Shown: positions 1-6,150 of the stretch, in pieces | Layout of the letters: the number at the start of each line of letters is the position of its first letter | How positions within the stretch are numbered: the stretch's first letter is position 1 | Translations under genes and position numbers: made by a program | Origin: an uncultured Bacteroidales bacterium | GTDB taxonomy: Bacteria; Bacteroidota; Bacteroidia; Bacteroidales; UBA932 | Assembly: GCA_900317065.1 (NCBI GenBank) | Contig: ONFK01000125.1 | Location: 1-8,492 of the forward strand | Direction of reading: 5' to 3' | DNA: 8,492 nucleotides | Notes under the pieces: generated by a model | The model's database searches: none | Seen by the model: the letters and a program-made list of their open reading frames with translations, nothing else | What the model was told of the DNA's origin: nothing

Positions 1-597
1 TTCTTCCAGGGGGGTGATATAGTAGTCGCCATAGCGCTCGCGGGCAGCCTTGAGGCAGTCGCGCTGGACCACCAGTTCCTTGGGAGAGAATGAAGCGAGC
101 AGCGTTGCGATGTAATCGGAAGATCCCTGCGCCACGCGGAAGGTTCCCGTGGATGCGTCCAGGAAGGCGGCGCCTACCTCGGCGTTGTCGAAGGCAAGCC
201 CGCAAAGCCAGTTGTGTTCCTTCTGCTCGAGCATCCCTTCGCCGAAAGCTATACCCGGGGTAAGTATCTCTGTAACACCGCGTTTTACCAGTTTCGCCTG
301 TGCGAGCTTGGGGTCTTCCAGCTGGTCGCAGATGGCAACCTTGTAGCCTGCGCGCACGAGTTTGGGGAGATACTGCGCAAGGGCGTGGTGGGGGATGCCC
401 GCCATCGGTGTATCGCCCTTTTCGCCGTTGGACTTTCGCGTGAGCACTATCCCCAGCACCTTGCTGGTGATGAGCGCGTCGTCGCTGTAGGATTCATAGA
501 AATCCCCTACGCGGAAGAGCAGCACCGCATCCGGGTTCTGCGCCTTCACGCTGAAATACTGCTTGAGCAGCGGGGTATCTTCCTTGGGTTTTGCCAT
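1..597 (-). CDS. mutS: DNA mismatch repair protein MutS, N-terminal part (cut by window edge)
   Basis: The reading frame opens with ATG at 597 (MAKPKEDTPLLKQYF) and stays open to base 1, giving 199 of the roughly 850-900 residues usual for MutS. MutS binds base mismatches and small loops in DNA and, with MutL, starts strand-specific repair. The mismatch-reading Phe-x-Glu motif of domain I is visible as GDFYE, with Phe33 and Glu35 matching the E. coli Phe36/Glu38 pair. It is followed by the conserved PMAGIPHHA and KVAICDQLEDP segments of domain I. A stretch beginning RGVTEILTPG leads into the connector domain. The ATPase and clamp regions lie outside the window. The start lies 21 nt after the stop of the upstream transporter gene, so the two are probably co-transcribed. 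No clear Shine-Dalgarno sequence is seen, as usual for Bacteroidota. The start is secure because the protein aligns with family N-termini from its first residues. Confidence 0.95.
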   Translation of the reverse strand, partial: MAKPKEDTPLLKQYFSVKAQNPDAVLLFRVGDFYESYSDDALITSKVLGIVLTRKSNGEKGDTPMAGIPHHALAQYLPKLVRAGYKVAICDQLEDPKLAQAKLVKRGVTEILTPGIAFGEGMLEQKEHNWLCGLAFDNAEVGAAFLDASTGTFRVAQGSSDYIATLLASFSPKELVVQRDCLKAARERYGDYYITPLEE

Positions 598-618
598 ATC
601 AAGGCAAAGATAAGAAAT

Positions 619-1887
619 TTACAGCAGATTCGTTACGGCGATGGCGACTATCATCACGGGGGCGGCGTAGCGGATGAGCATGTAAACAAAGCGGTAGCGC
701 ACATAGTGCAGCACCCTCTCGCGGGGCATATTCCAGCCCACGATAAGGGCGAAGGCCAGGGCGCCGATCATCATCAGCACGTTGGAAGAGATGAAGTCGC
801 AGGTGCTGAACACGCGGGGGGCCACCGCGCAGGCGCTTCCAAGCAGGGCGGCAGCTCCGAACACGGCAAGGACCGCATGCGCGCGGCGCATCCCCTTCTG
901 GTCCACGAGCCAGGCCACCACCACCTCCAGCATCGAGATCGAGGAGCTCAGGGCGGCTATCAGGATTGCAAGGAAGAATATTACCGGCAGCACCACCCCC
1001 ATGCGGGAGAAGATGACAGGAAGGGTTTCGAATACCAGCGAAGGACCGGCGGCGGGTTCGATTCCGGCAGCGAACACTGCGGGCATGATCGCCAGGCCGG
1101 CAATCAGGGCGAATATGGTGTCGAAGAATGCCGTCCAGCCCCCTGCGCTCAGCAGATTCTCATCCTCGCGCATGTACGACGAGTAGGTAAGGATGGTGCC
1201 GACGCCCAGCGAAAGGCTGAAGAAAGACTGGCCGAGCGCGGCGGCTACGGCAGGCCCGTCGATCTTGCTGAAATCGGGTTTCACAAGATACTCCACCCCC
1301 TTTTCCGCACCAGGCAGGCGCAGGGATTCGACCGCGATCAGCACAACCATCAGGAAGAGGACGGGGATGGATATCTTCGAAAAACGGCCTATGCCTTTGT
1401 CGACTCCGGCTCCCACTATCATCGCCGTCAGGCCGAGGAACACCAGCATGCAGCTGACGCCCTCTACCGGGGAACTCCCCATGGAGTTGAACACCGCCTT
1501 GGCTTCTCCGAGCCCGAGTCCGCTGAAGCTACCGGCGAAGGAACGGATCAGGTAGTCGAAACTCCATCCTCCCACCACACTGTAGAACGACAGGATGATG
1601 AATGACGCCAGGATGGCCACATAGCCTATCTTCCTGCTTTTCGGGGCAAGGCTCTCCAGGGCGCCGAAGGTGTCTTTGCGGGTAGCCTTTCCGATGATGG
1701 ACTCCGCAAAGAAAATGGGAAGGCTCACCAGAAGGCAGCAGGCGATATAGATGATGATGAAGGCTGCGCCGCCGTGCTCGCCGACCATGTATGGGAAACG
1801 CCAGATATTGCCCAGGCCCACGGCGGACCCGGCCATCGCCATTATGGCGGCGAAGCGGCTGCTGAAATTCCCCCTACCTTGCGACAT
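619..1887 (-). CDS. Sodium-dependent transporter of the neurotransmitter:sodium symporter (NSS/SNF) family
   Basis: This 422-residue inner-membrane protein has about 11 hydrophobic segments, the layout of short bacterial NSS proteins such as MhsT. The family imports amino acids or related amines together with sodium. TM1 carries the signature AVGLGNIWRFPYM. Its residues Gly20, Ala22, Val23, Asn27 and Arg30 fall at the same numbers as sodium-site and gate residues in LeuT. The unwound part of TM6 reads SFFSLSLG (around 221-228), with Ser at the place of LeuT Thr254. TM8 has ALSSSIS (312-318), matching the second sodium site, and Asp364 is a candidate partner for the Arg30 outer gate. Asp256 in TM7 sits about where LeuT has Asn286. 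The ATG at 1887 overlaps the end of the lipoprotein gene by 14 nt, suggesting translational coupling, and mutS follows 21 nt later. The substrate cannot be read from the sequence; an amino acid is the likely guess. Confidence 0.92.
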   Translation of the reverse strand: MSQGRGNFSSRFAAIMAMAGSAVGLGNIWRFPYMVGEHGGAAFIIIYIACCLLVSLPIFFAESIIGKATRKDTFGALESLAPKSRKIGYVAILASFIILSFYSVVGGWSFDYLIRSFAGSFSGLGLGEAKAVFNSMGSSPVEGVSCMLVFLGLTAMIVGAGVDKGIGRFSKISIPVLFLMVVLIAVESLRLPGAEKGVEYLVKPDFSKIDGPAVAAALGQSFFSLSLGVGTILTYSSYMREDENLLSAGGWTAFFDTIFALIAGLAIMPAVFAAGIEPAAGPSLVFETLPVIFSRMGVVLPVIFFLAILIAALSSSISMLEVVVAWLVDQKGMRRAHAVLAVFGAAALLGSACAVAPRVFSTCDFISSNVLMMIGALAFALIVGWNMPRERVLHYVRYRFVYMLIRYAAPVMIVAIAVTNLL

Positions 1888-2479
1888 TCAGATCTTCCAG
1901 CAGAGATTTCACCCGTCTGGGTACAAAGCGGGAACTTACAGGATCGGCCTCTTCCGGGCAGGATCTCTTGAAATATACGATGCGGCCCGTCCTGGTGTCG
2001 GCGACCAACAGATATATCCTTGAATCGTAGCGTTTCATTTCTTCGTCGACGAACACCGGCAGTTTCTCCCACACGAATCCTTCCGAATATGTGAGAAGCG
2101 CATACCGGCTTGAATAGGTGGAGAGGAAGGCGTGCAGGGCCGACGGGAGGCGGGTGCTTTCCAGTTTACGGGAATCTATCGTGGCAAGTGATTCATAATC
2201 GCGGTCCAGCACCTCCTGATTGCTGCGCCCCACAACGGTAATCACCTTGTTGAAGGGCAGACCGGCAGTCTCGATGGTGGTTCCTATAAGCAGTTCGGAG
2301 ACCGCAGACAGACTGTCCGAATAATGGAAATATCCGTCTTTTCCCAGCACATCCACCCTGCTGTAAGGTGCGACAATGGCGATTTCGTTGATGACGGGGG
2401 CCGTTTCAGCCGCCTGCCTTGGAGCCGAGCAGGCGCATGTCAGGATGGCGAGGGCGACAAGAATCCTATTTCTTTTCAT
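1874..2479 (-). CDS. Small predicted lipoprotein of unknown function
   Basis: This 201-residue protein is not recognised as a named family. It begins MKRNRILVALAILTCACSA, a short charged start and hydrophobic core ending in a cysteine-containing, somewhat relaxed lipobox. Cys17 is the likely lipidated residue and Cys15 a less likely one. No acidic surface-export signal follows the cysteine, so a periplasm-facing lipoprotein is the simplest guess. The mature part looks like a soluble alternating strand/helix domain. The segment VADTRTGRIVYFKRS near residues 159-173 recalls the 'D-x-x-TG-x-I' strand pair of CsgG/LpoB-like lipoproteins, but the resemblance is weak. An in-frame ATG at 2521 would place 14 extra residues before the signal peptide, so the ATG at 2479 is preferred. 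That start overlaps folA by 14 nt, and the stop overlaps the transporter start by 14 nt, so the gene is embedded in the operon. Its role in that setting is unknown. Confidence 0.8.
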   Translation of the reverse strand: MKRNRILVALAILTCACSAPRQAAETAPVINEIAIVAPYSRVDVLGKDGYFHYSDSLSAVSELLIGTTIETAGLPFNKVITVVGRSNQEVLDRDYESLATIDSRKLESTRLPSALHAFLSTYSSRYALLTYSEGFVWEKLPVFVDEEMKRYDSRIYLLVADTRTGRIVYFKRSCPEEADPVSSRFVPRRVKSLLEDLNVAR

Positions 2480-2960
2480 AGACGACGAATTCGAATTCAT
2501 ATCCTGTTTCGGGATCGACATGGGTTTCAGAAACGCTTACCTTCTTCCAGATCTCCGGGTCTATCACAGGGAAAAAGGCGTCTGCATCCTTCACTTCGGT
2601 ATGTACGTGGGTAATGTAGAGACGGTCCATTTCCGGCATCGCCGCCCTGTAGACAGAGGCGCCTCCCATAATGAAGCACTTGTCCTTGCCCGTGGCCTCG
2701 GCCTCCCTGTAGGCCTCCTCGAAAGAGTAGACGCAACTGACCTCCGGGATAGGTTCTCCCCCCAGGTTGAGCACTATGTTCCTGCGACCTTTCAGCGGAC
2801 GGAAAGGAAGGGAGAAATAGGTCGTACGGCCCATTATGACGGGATATCCGCGGGTGACTTCCTTGAAATATTTAAGATCTTCGGAAATATGCCAGGGGAG
2901 TTCACCCTTGACACCTATTCCGTAATTGTCGGCTATTGCGACGATGAGACATTTGAGCAT
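2466..2960 (-). CDS. folA: Dihydrofolate reductase
   Basis: This 164-residue protein has the usual length of bacterial DHFR. It reduces dihydrofolate to tetrahydrofolate with NADPH in the cytoplasm. The N-terminal strand LIVAIADNYGIGVKG and the segment LPWHISEDLKYF contain Trp23 and the catalytic acid Asp28, matching E. coli Trp22 and Asp27. VIMGRTTYFSLP supplies the NADPH-binding Gly-Arg-x-Thr turn, and FIMGGASVY carries the conserved Gly-Gly cofactor loop. The frame extends upstream to 3032, but that stretch would add 24 unrelated residues and cross the promoter. The ATG at 2960, giving MLKCLIV, is therefore chosen. The gene is the first in a leftward operon and diverges from galM-thyA, which encodes the thymidylate synthase that produces its substrate. 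A TATCTTTG -7 box lies about 20 nt upstream. The resistant or sensitive state towards antifolates cannot be inferred. Confidence 0.96.
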   Translation of the reverse strand: MLKCLIVAIADNYGIGVKGELPWHISEDLKYFKEVTRGYPVIMGRTTYFSLPFRPLKGRRNIVLNLGGEPIPEVSCVYSFEEAYREAEATGKDKCFIMGGASVYRAAMPEMDRLYITHVHTEVKDADAFFPVIDPEIWKKVSVSETHVDPETGYEFEFVVYEKK

Positions 2961-2980
2961 AAGCGATGCGTTTTGATTTT

Positions 2981-2988
2981 CAAAGATA
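2981..2988 (-). promoter_or_regulatory. Candidate -7 box of the folA promoter
   Basis: Read on the minus strand this is TATCTTTG, a full match to the Bacteroidota sigma-factor -7 consensus TAnnTTTG. It would start a transcript about 15 nt before the folA ATG. No good TTTG -33 element is found 19-21 nt upstream. It forms one arm of a 10-bp inverted repeat (2980-2989 with 3011-3020), whose other arm is the equivalent box for galM. Confidence 0.6.
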
Positions 2989-3011
2989 ATTATATTTTGC
3001 GGGATTATTGT

Positions 3012-3019
3012 TATCTTTG
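3012..3019 (+). promoter_or_regulatory. Candidate -7 box of the galM-thyA promoter
   Basis: TATCTTTG is a full match to the Bacteroidota TAnnTTTG -7 consensus and sits 25 nt before the galM ATG, leaving a leader of about 20 nt. The expected TTTG -33 element is not seen at the usual 19-21 nt spacing; the nearest TTTG (2996-2999) is only 12 nt away. It mirrors the folA box at 2981-2988. Confidence 0.6.
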
Positions 3020-3044
3020 AGGATACAACCAATCATTGTTTTTT

Positions 3045-4094
3045 ATGGCAAAGATCAGCAAAGAACTCTGGGGCAAGGCCCAAGGCAAGGAAATCTATAA
3101 ATACAAGATGGTGAACAATTCCGGCGCATACGTGGTGCTGGGCAGCGTAGGAGCGGCGATCGTGGAGATTCATGTTCCGGACCGCGACGGGAAACTTGGC
3201 GACGTGGTGATCGGATATCCAGTACCCGAGAGTTATTTCGCCGACGGCCCATGCTCGGGAAAAGTGCCGGGGCGCTATGCCAACCGAATCGCAAAAGGTC
3301 ACCTGGAAATCGACGGGAAGGTATACGATCTTCCCGTCAACAACGGGCCCAACCATCTGCACGGAGGCCCCGAGGGATTCCAGAACCAGGTCTGGGACAG
3401 CCGCATCGACGGCGACGCCGTGGAGTTCATGTATTTCTCTCCCGACGGCGAGATGGGCTATCCCGGAAATCTGAAAGTGACTGCACGCTACGTGTGGACG
3501 GATGCGAACGAGCTGGAACTCACCTTCGCTGCGCAGACGGACGCCGACACGGTGGTGAATCTCACGAATCATGTGTATTTCAACCTCGACGGAGAAGGCT
3601 CCGGCAGCATAGAGAAGCACGTCCTTAAACTGAACGCATCCGAGTATCTCCCTACAGACGACACGCTGATTCCGGTGGGAGAATCGCAGCCCGTGGCAGG
3701 CACTCCTATGGATTTCGTTACGGAGAAGGAGATAGGCCGCGACCTGCATGCGGACTTCCCGGCCATCAACTACGGCAAGGGCTTCGACGCCTGCTGGGTG
3801 ATCGACGGGCGCATCGACGGGCAGCTCGCCGAATGCGCGGAACTGTCTTCTCCCGCCAGCGGACGGATTCTCAAGGTATACACCACCCAGCCTGGAGTGC
3901 AGGTTTATACCGGCAACTGGCTGAACGGATGCCCCGAAGGCAAGAACGGCCATGTCTATCACGACTATGACGCCGTGGCCATCGAGTGCCAGCACTTCCC
4001 CGACAGTCCCAACAAGGCGGACTATCCTTCCACCCTGCTGAAGCCGGGCGAGACTTTTGAACAGGCGATAATCTGGGCTTTTGGAACACTATGA
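3045..4094 (+). CDS. galM: Aldose 1-epimerase (galactose mutarotase)
   Basis: This 349-residue protein interconverts the alpha and beta anomers of galactose, glucose and related aldoses, feeding the Leloir pathway. Family landmarks appear in order. GRYANRIAKG (residues 77-85) contains the substrate-binding Arg81. NNGPNHLHGG (99-108) contains His106, the likely general acid. NLTNHVYFNL (172-181) contains His176. FDACW contains Asp248, and VAIECQHFPDSPN contains the likely catalytic base Glu314. The length is normal and no signal peptide is seen; the start is MAKISKELWG. A TTG codon three codons upstream is possible but is less likely than the ATG. The stop overlaps the thyA start in ATGA, so thyA is probably translationally coupled. 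Why a sugar mutarotase shares a transcript with thymidylate synthase is not evident from the sequence; it may be simple operon packing. Confidence 0.95.
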   Translation: MAKISKELWGKAQGKEIYKYKMVNNSGAYVVLGSVGAAIVEIHVPDRDGKLGDVVIGYPVPESYFADGPCSGKVPGRYANRIAKGHLEIDGKVYDLPVNNGPNHLHGGPEGFQNQVWDSRIDGDAVEFMYFSPDGEMGYPGNLKVTARYVWTDANELELTFAAQTDADTVVNLTNHVYFNLDGEGSGSIEKHVLKLNASEYLPTDDTLIPVGESQPVAGTPMDFVTEKEIGRDLHADFPAINYGKGFDACWVIDGRIDGQLAECAELSSPASGRILKVYTTQPGVQVYTGNWLNGCPEGKNGHVYHDYDAVAIECQHFPDSPNKADYPSTLLKPGETFEQAIIWAFGTL

Positions 4095-4885
4095 AACAGT
4101 ATCTGGACTTGTTGCGGCATATCCGCGAGAACGGTGTAATCAAACACGACCGCACCGGCGTGGGGACGCAGAGCGTCTTCGGATATCAGATGCGCTTCGA
4201 CCTTTCGGAGGGCTTCCCCCTGCTCACCACCAAGAAGGTGCATCTCAAATCCATTATCTATGAGCTTCTGTGGTTCATTTCCGGGGACACGAACATCAAG
4301 TACCTGAAGGATCACGGTGTGTCCATCTGGGATGAATGGGCCGATGAGAACGGCGACCTGGGCCCGGTCTACGGACACCAGTGGCGCAGCTGGCCGGCTC
4401 CGGACGGACGCAGCATCGACCAGCTCTCGCAGGTGATAGAAACCATTAAGAAGAATCCCGACTCGCGCCGCATGCTGGTGTGCGCCTGGAATCCGGGCGA
4501 AGTGGACAAGATGGCCCTGCCTCCCTGTCACTGTCTCTTCCAGTTCTATGTGGCCGACGGCAAACTGAGCTGCCAGCTCTATCAGCGCAGCGCGGACACC
4601 TTCCTCGGCGTGCCGTTCAACATCGCGTCCTACGCGCTACTCACCATGATGATTGCGCAGTGTTGCGGTCTAAAGCCGGGTGAATTCATCCACACCACCG
4701 GAGACACGCACATCTACCTCAACCATTTCGACCAGGTGGCCGAGCAGCTCAGCCGCGAACCCAGGCCCCTGCCGAAAATGCTGCTGAATCCGGATGTGAA
4801 GAGCGTCTTCGACTTCAAGTACGAAGACTTCACCCTGGTGGACTACGACCCCTGGCCGGCAATCAAAGCCCCGGTGGCGGTGTAG
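4091..4885 (+). CDS. thyA: Thymidylate synthase
   Basis: This 264-residue protein is the same length as E. coli ThyA and can be read with the same residue numbers. It methylates dUMP to dTMP using methylenetetrahydrofolate, releasing dihydrofolate. The nucleophile Cys146 lies in LPPCHCLFQFYV. Arg21 (HDRTG) and Arg166 (YQRSAD) bind the dUMP phosphate. Glu58, Asp169 and Asn177 are in place, and the C-terminus ends APVAV, close to the E. coli form. The gene starts inside the galM stop codon (ATGA overlap). Its partner enzyme DHFR is encoded divergently across the 84-nt promoter region, so the thymidylate cycle is split over two divergent transcripts. The first hairpin of the upstream repeat array begins 40 nt after the stop and may act as a transcription stop. 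Confidence 0.97.
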   Translation: MKQYLDLLRHIRENGVIKHDRTGVGTQSVFGYQMRFDLSEGFPLLTTKKVHLKSIIYELLWFISGDTNIKYLKDHGVSIWDEWADENGDLGPVYGHQWRSWPAPDGRSIDQLSQVIETIKKNPDSRRMLVCAWNPGEVDKMALPPCHCLFQFYVADGKLSCQLYQRSADTFLGVPFNIASYALLTMMIAQCCGLKPGEFIHTTGDTHIYLNHFDQVAEQLSREPRPLPKMLLNPDVKSVFDFKYEDFTLVDYDPWPAIKAPVAV

Positions 4886-4925
4886 CTGGCTCCTTGAACA
4901 CTCTTTAAGCACCCCTTCCAGTACA

Positions 4926-4970
4926 TTTGTTCCCAAAAACCCTTGATTTTGGGAACAAACCTTTGTTTTT
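4926..4970 (+). terminator. Possible transcription terminator of galM-thyA formed by the first repeat hairpin
   Basis: The first array unit has a perfect 13-bp stem (4926-4938 with 4947-4959) and an 8-nt loop. Unlike most of the other units, it is followed by a T-rich run at 4962-4970 (TTTGTTTTT). It lies 40 nt downstream of the thyA stop, so it could stop that transcript. The stem is A/T-rich and the T run starts 2 nt late, so confidence is low. Confidence 0.3.
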
Positions 4971-5113
4971 CCGGTGTTTGTTCCGAAAATTGGCCGGTTT
5001 CGGGAACAAACGTCTGCGTTTCTGGGTTTTGTTCCGGAAAACGCTTGTTTTCGGGAACAAACATCTGTGGTTTAGGGTATTTGTTCCGAAAAAAGGCCAT
5101 TTTTCGGAACAAA
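4926..5113 (+). repeat. Upstream array of four 34-nt hairpin repeats
   Basis: Four imperfect palindromes lie at 4926-4959, 4977-5010, 5028-5061 and 5080-5113. Each starts TTTGTTCC, ends GGAACAAA and has 18 inner bases. The linkers are 17, 17 and 18 nt. The second unit has an extended stem (GAAA/TTTC) with one unpaired G on the right arm, and the third has a G-G mismatch at the same place. The first and fourth units pair without interruption (13 and 14 bp). The array fills most of the 327-nt gap between thyA and the transposase start at 5213. Bases 4886-4925 hold nothing recognisable, and 5114-5212 hold the transposase promoter and leader. Linkers here are more diverged than in the downstream array. 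Confidence 0.93.
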
Positions 5114-5123
5114 TTAAAATATT

Positions 5124-5155
5124 ATTGACAAGATCCGGGGTTTTTACTATCTTCG
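5124..5155 (+). promoter_or_regulatory. Candidate promoter of the transposase gene
   Basis: ATTG at 5124-5127 (one change from the TTTG -33 element) is followed after 20 nt by TATCTTCG at 5148-5155 (one change from TAnnTTTG). This spacing is the Bacteroidota housekeeping arrangement. The predicted transcript would start near 5160, just after the upstream hairpin array, so the array itself would not be part of the message. Confidence 0.5.
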
Positions 5156-5212
5156 CTGAACGCTGCCATTGGTGCGGTGGATTTGATTGTTGGATTATTA
5201 AATGGCAGTGCT

Positions 5213-6136
5213 ATGCAAGCTTCTTCTTCCGGACTTCTGTCCCCCTCCCAGCAGGAACAATCCTGCGAATTGACTTTTTTGAACGGCGGCCCTTTCTGGC
5301 ACATCTGCACAGACGGGCAGTCGATGGAGATTATCTGTGAAACGACTGAAGATTATAAGTTCGCGGTGACGGTAATTGCAATCGCCGCCTCACTCACCGG
5401 CGTGAAAATCCTTACCTTTGAAGTAATGAGCAACCATATTCACGTGATTGTGGAGGGTTTGGAGACGATGTGCCGGGACTTCTTCTCGGAAATAAAGAGG
5501 AGACTCGACGGCCGTTTCACAAGTTTCGAAAAGTTCGAGGCATCATATATTCCAATAGACAATTTGCGGAGTATGCGATACGAAATAGCATATACAAACA
5601 GGAATGGCTATTTGGCGAACCCGGCTTTCACCCCGTTTTCTTATCCGTGGGGCGGCGGATATCTGTACTTCAATCCACAGGCGTACACCACTGATGCCCG
5701 CCCCTGGGGTAATTTGACAAGGGATGAAAAGTTGAAACTTTGCAAAAGCCGGGTTCCGGATCTGCCGGACGGATATATGATCAAGGACGGCCTGATTCTT
5801 CCGCAGAGCTTTTGTGCAATCAAATACGGCGAAAGTATGTTCCGTGACGCTCACCAATATTATTCTATCGTATCCAAAAACTATGAGGCCTATTCCGAGA
5901 TTGCCAAAAGGTTGGGGGATACTGTGTTTCTGACTGACGATGAGATGTTTGCGGTCTTATCCTTGTTGGCTAAAAAGAAGTACGGTGACGGCAGGGTTAC
6001 CCTTCTCCCCAATAATTCGAAAATAGAACTGGCCAAAGCCCTGCGGAGCGACTATAATGCCTCGCAAGGGCAGATTCAAAGGATGCTTCGCTTGGACAGG
6101 GGGATTGTTTCCGAATTGTTCGGCCGCCAAACTTGA
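5213..6136 (+). CDS. REP-associated tyrosine transposase (RAYT), Y1/HUH family
   Basis: This protein of 307 residues (319 from an in-frame GTG at 5177) belongs to the IS200/REP-type single-strand DNA transposases. These use an HUH metal site and one tyrosine to nick hairpin-marked DNA. The His-x-His motif is visible in MSNHIHVIVE (His75 and His77, counting from 5213). About 50 residues later, IAYTNRNGY offers the catalytic Tyr127, a spacing close to that in E. coli TnpA-REP. The domain begins near GPFWHICTDG. The middle contains a conserved-looking aromatic/glycine patch, FSYPWGGGYLYFNP. The last 35 residues (IELAKALRSDYNASQGQIQ onward) look like a helix-turn-helix that may bind repeat DNA. 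The 5213 ATG is preferred because the earlier residues show no family resemblance, but the 5177 GTG fits the predicted promoter equally well. The flanking hairpin arrays strongly support the assignment. The frame is intact. Base composition is more A/T-rich than the flanking genes. Confidence 0.85.
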   Translation: MQASSSGLLSPSQQEQSCELTFLNGGPFWHICTDGQSMEIICETTEDYKFAVTVIAIAASLTGVKILTFEVMSNHIHVIVEGLETMCRDFFSEIKRRLDGRFTSFEKFEASYIPIDNLRSMRYEIAYTNRNGYLANPAFTPFSYPWGGGYLYFNPQAYTTDARPWGNLTRDEKLKLCKSRVPDLPDGYMIKDGLILPQSFCAIKYGESMFRDAHQYYSIVSKNYEAYSEIAKRLGDTVFLTDDEMFAVLSLLAKKKYGDGRVTLLPNNSKIELAKALRSDYNASQGQIQRMLRLDRGIVSELFGRQT

Positions 6137-6150
6137 TTGACGCTTTTCCG

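Noticed and set aside
214..1605. Long plus-strand open frame opposite mutS and the transporter gene
   Set aside because: Its His/Gly/Arg-rich product resembles no family, and it is fully antisense to two well-supported genes. It is an effect of GC-rich codon use.
2961..3032. Upstream extension of folA to an ATG at 3032
   Set aside because: It would add 24 residues not found in DHFR and would span both candidate promoter boxes.
3033..3995. Long minus-strand open frame opposite galM
   Set aside because: galM on the plus strand has all catalytic residues. The antisense product has no recognisable domain.
5163..5208. 8-bp inverted repeat CTGCCATT/AATGGCAG in the transposase leader
   Set aside because: Short arms separated by 30 nt are expected by chance at this frequency, and no supporting context is seen.
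4927..5340. Open frames across the upstream hairpin array, on both strands
   Set aside because: They translate the repeats (FVPKN/FREQ-type motifs), exist in several frames because 51 is divisible by three, and run into the transposase gene in a wrong frame.
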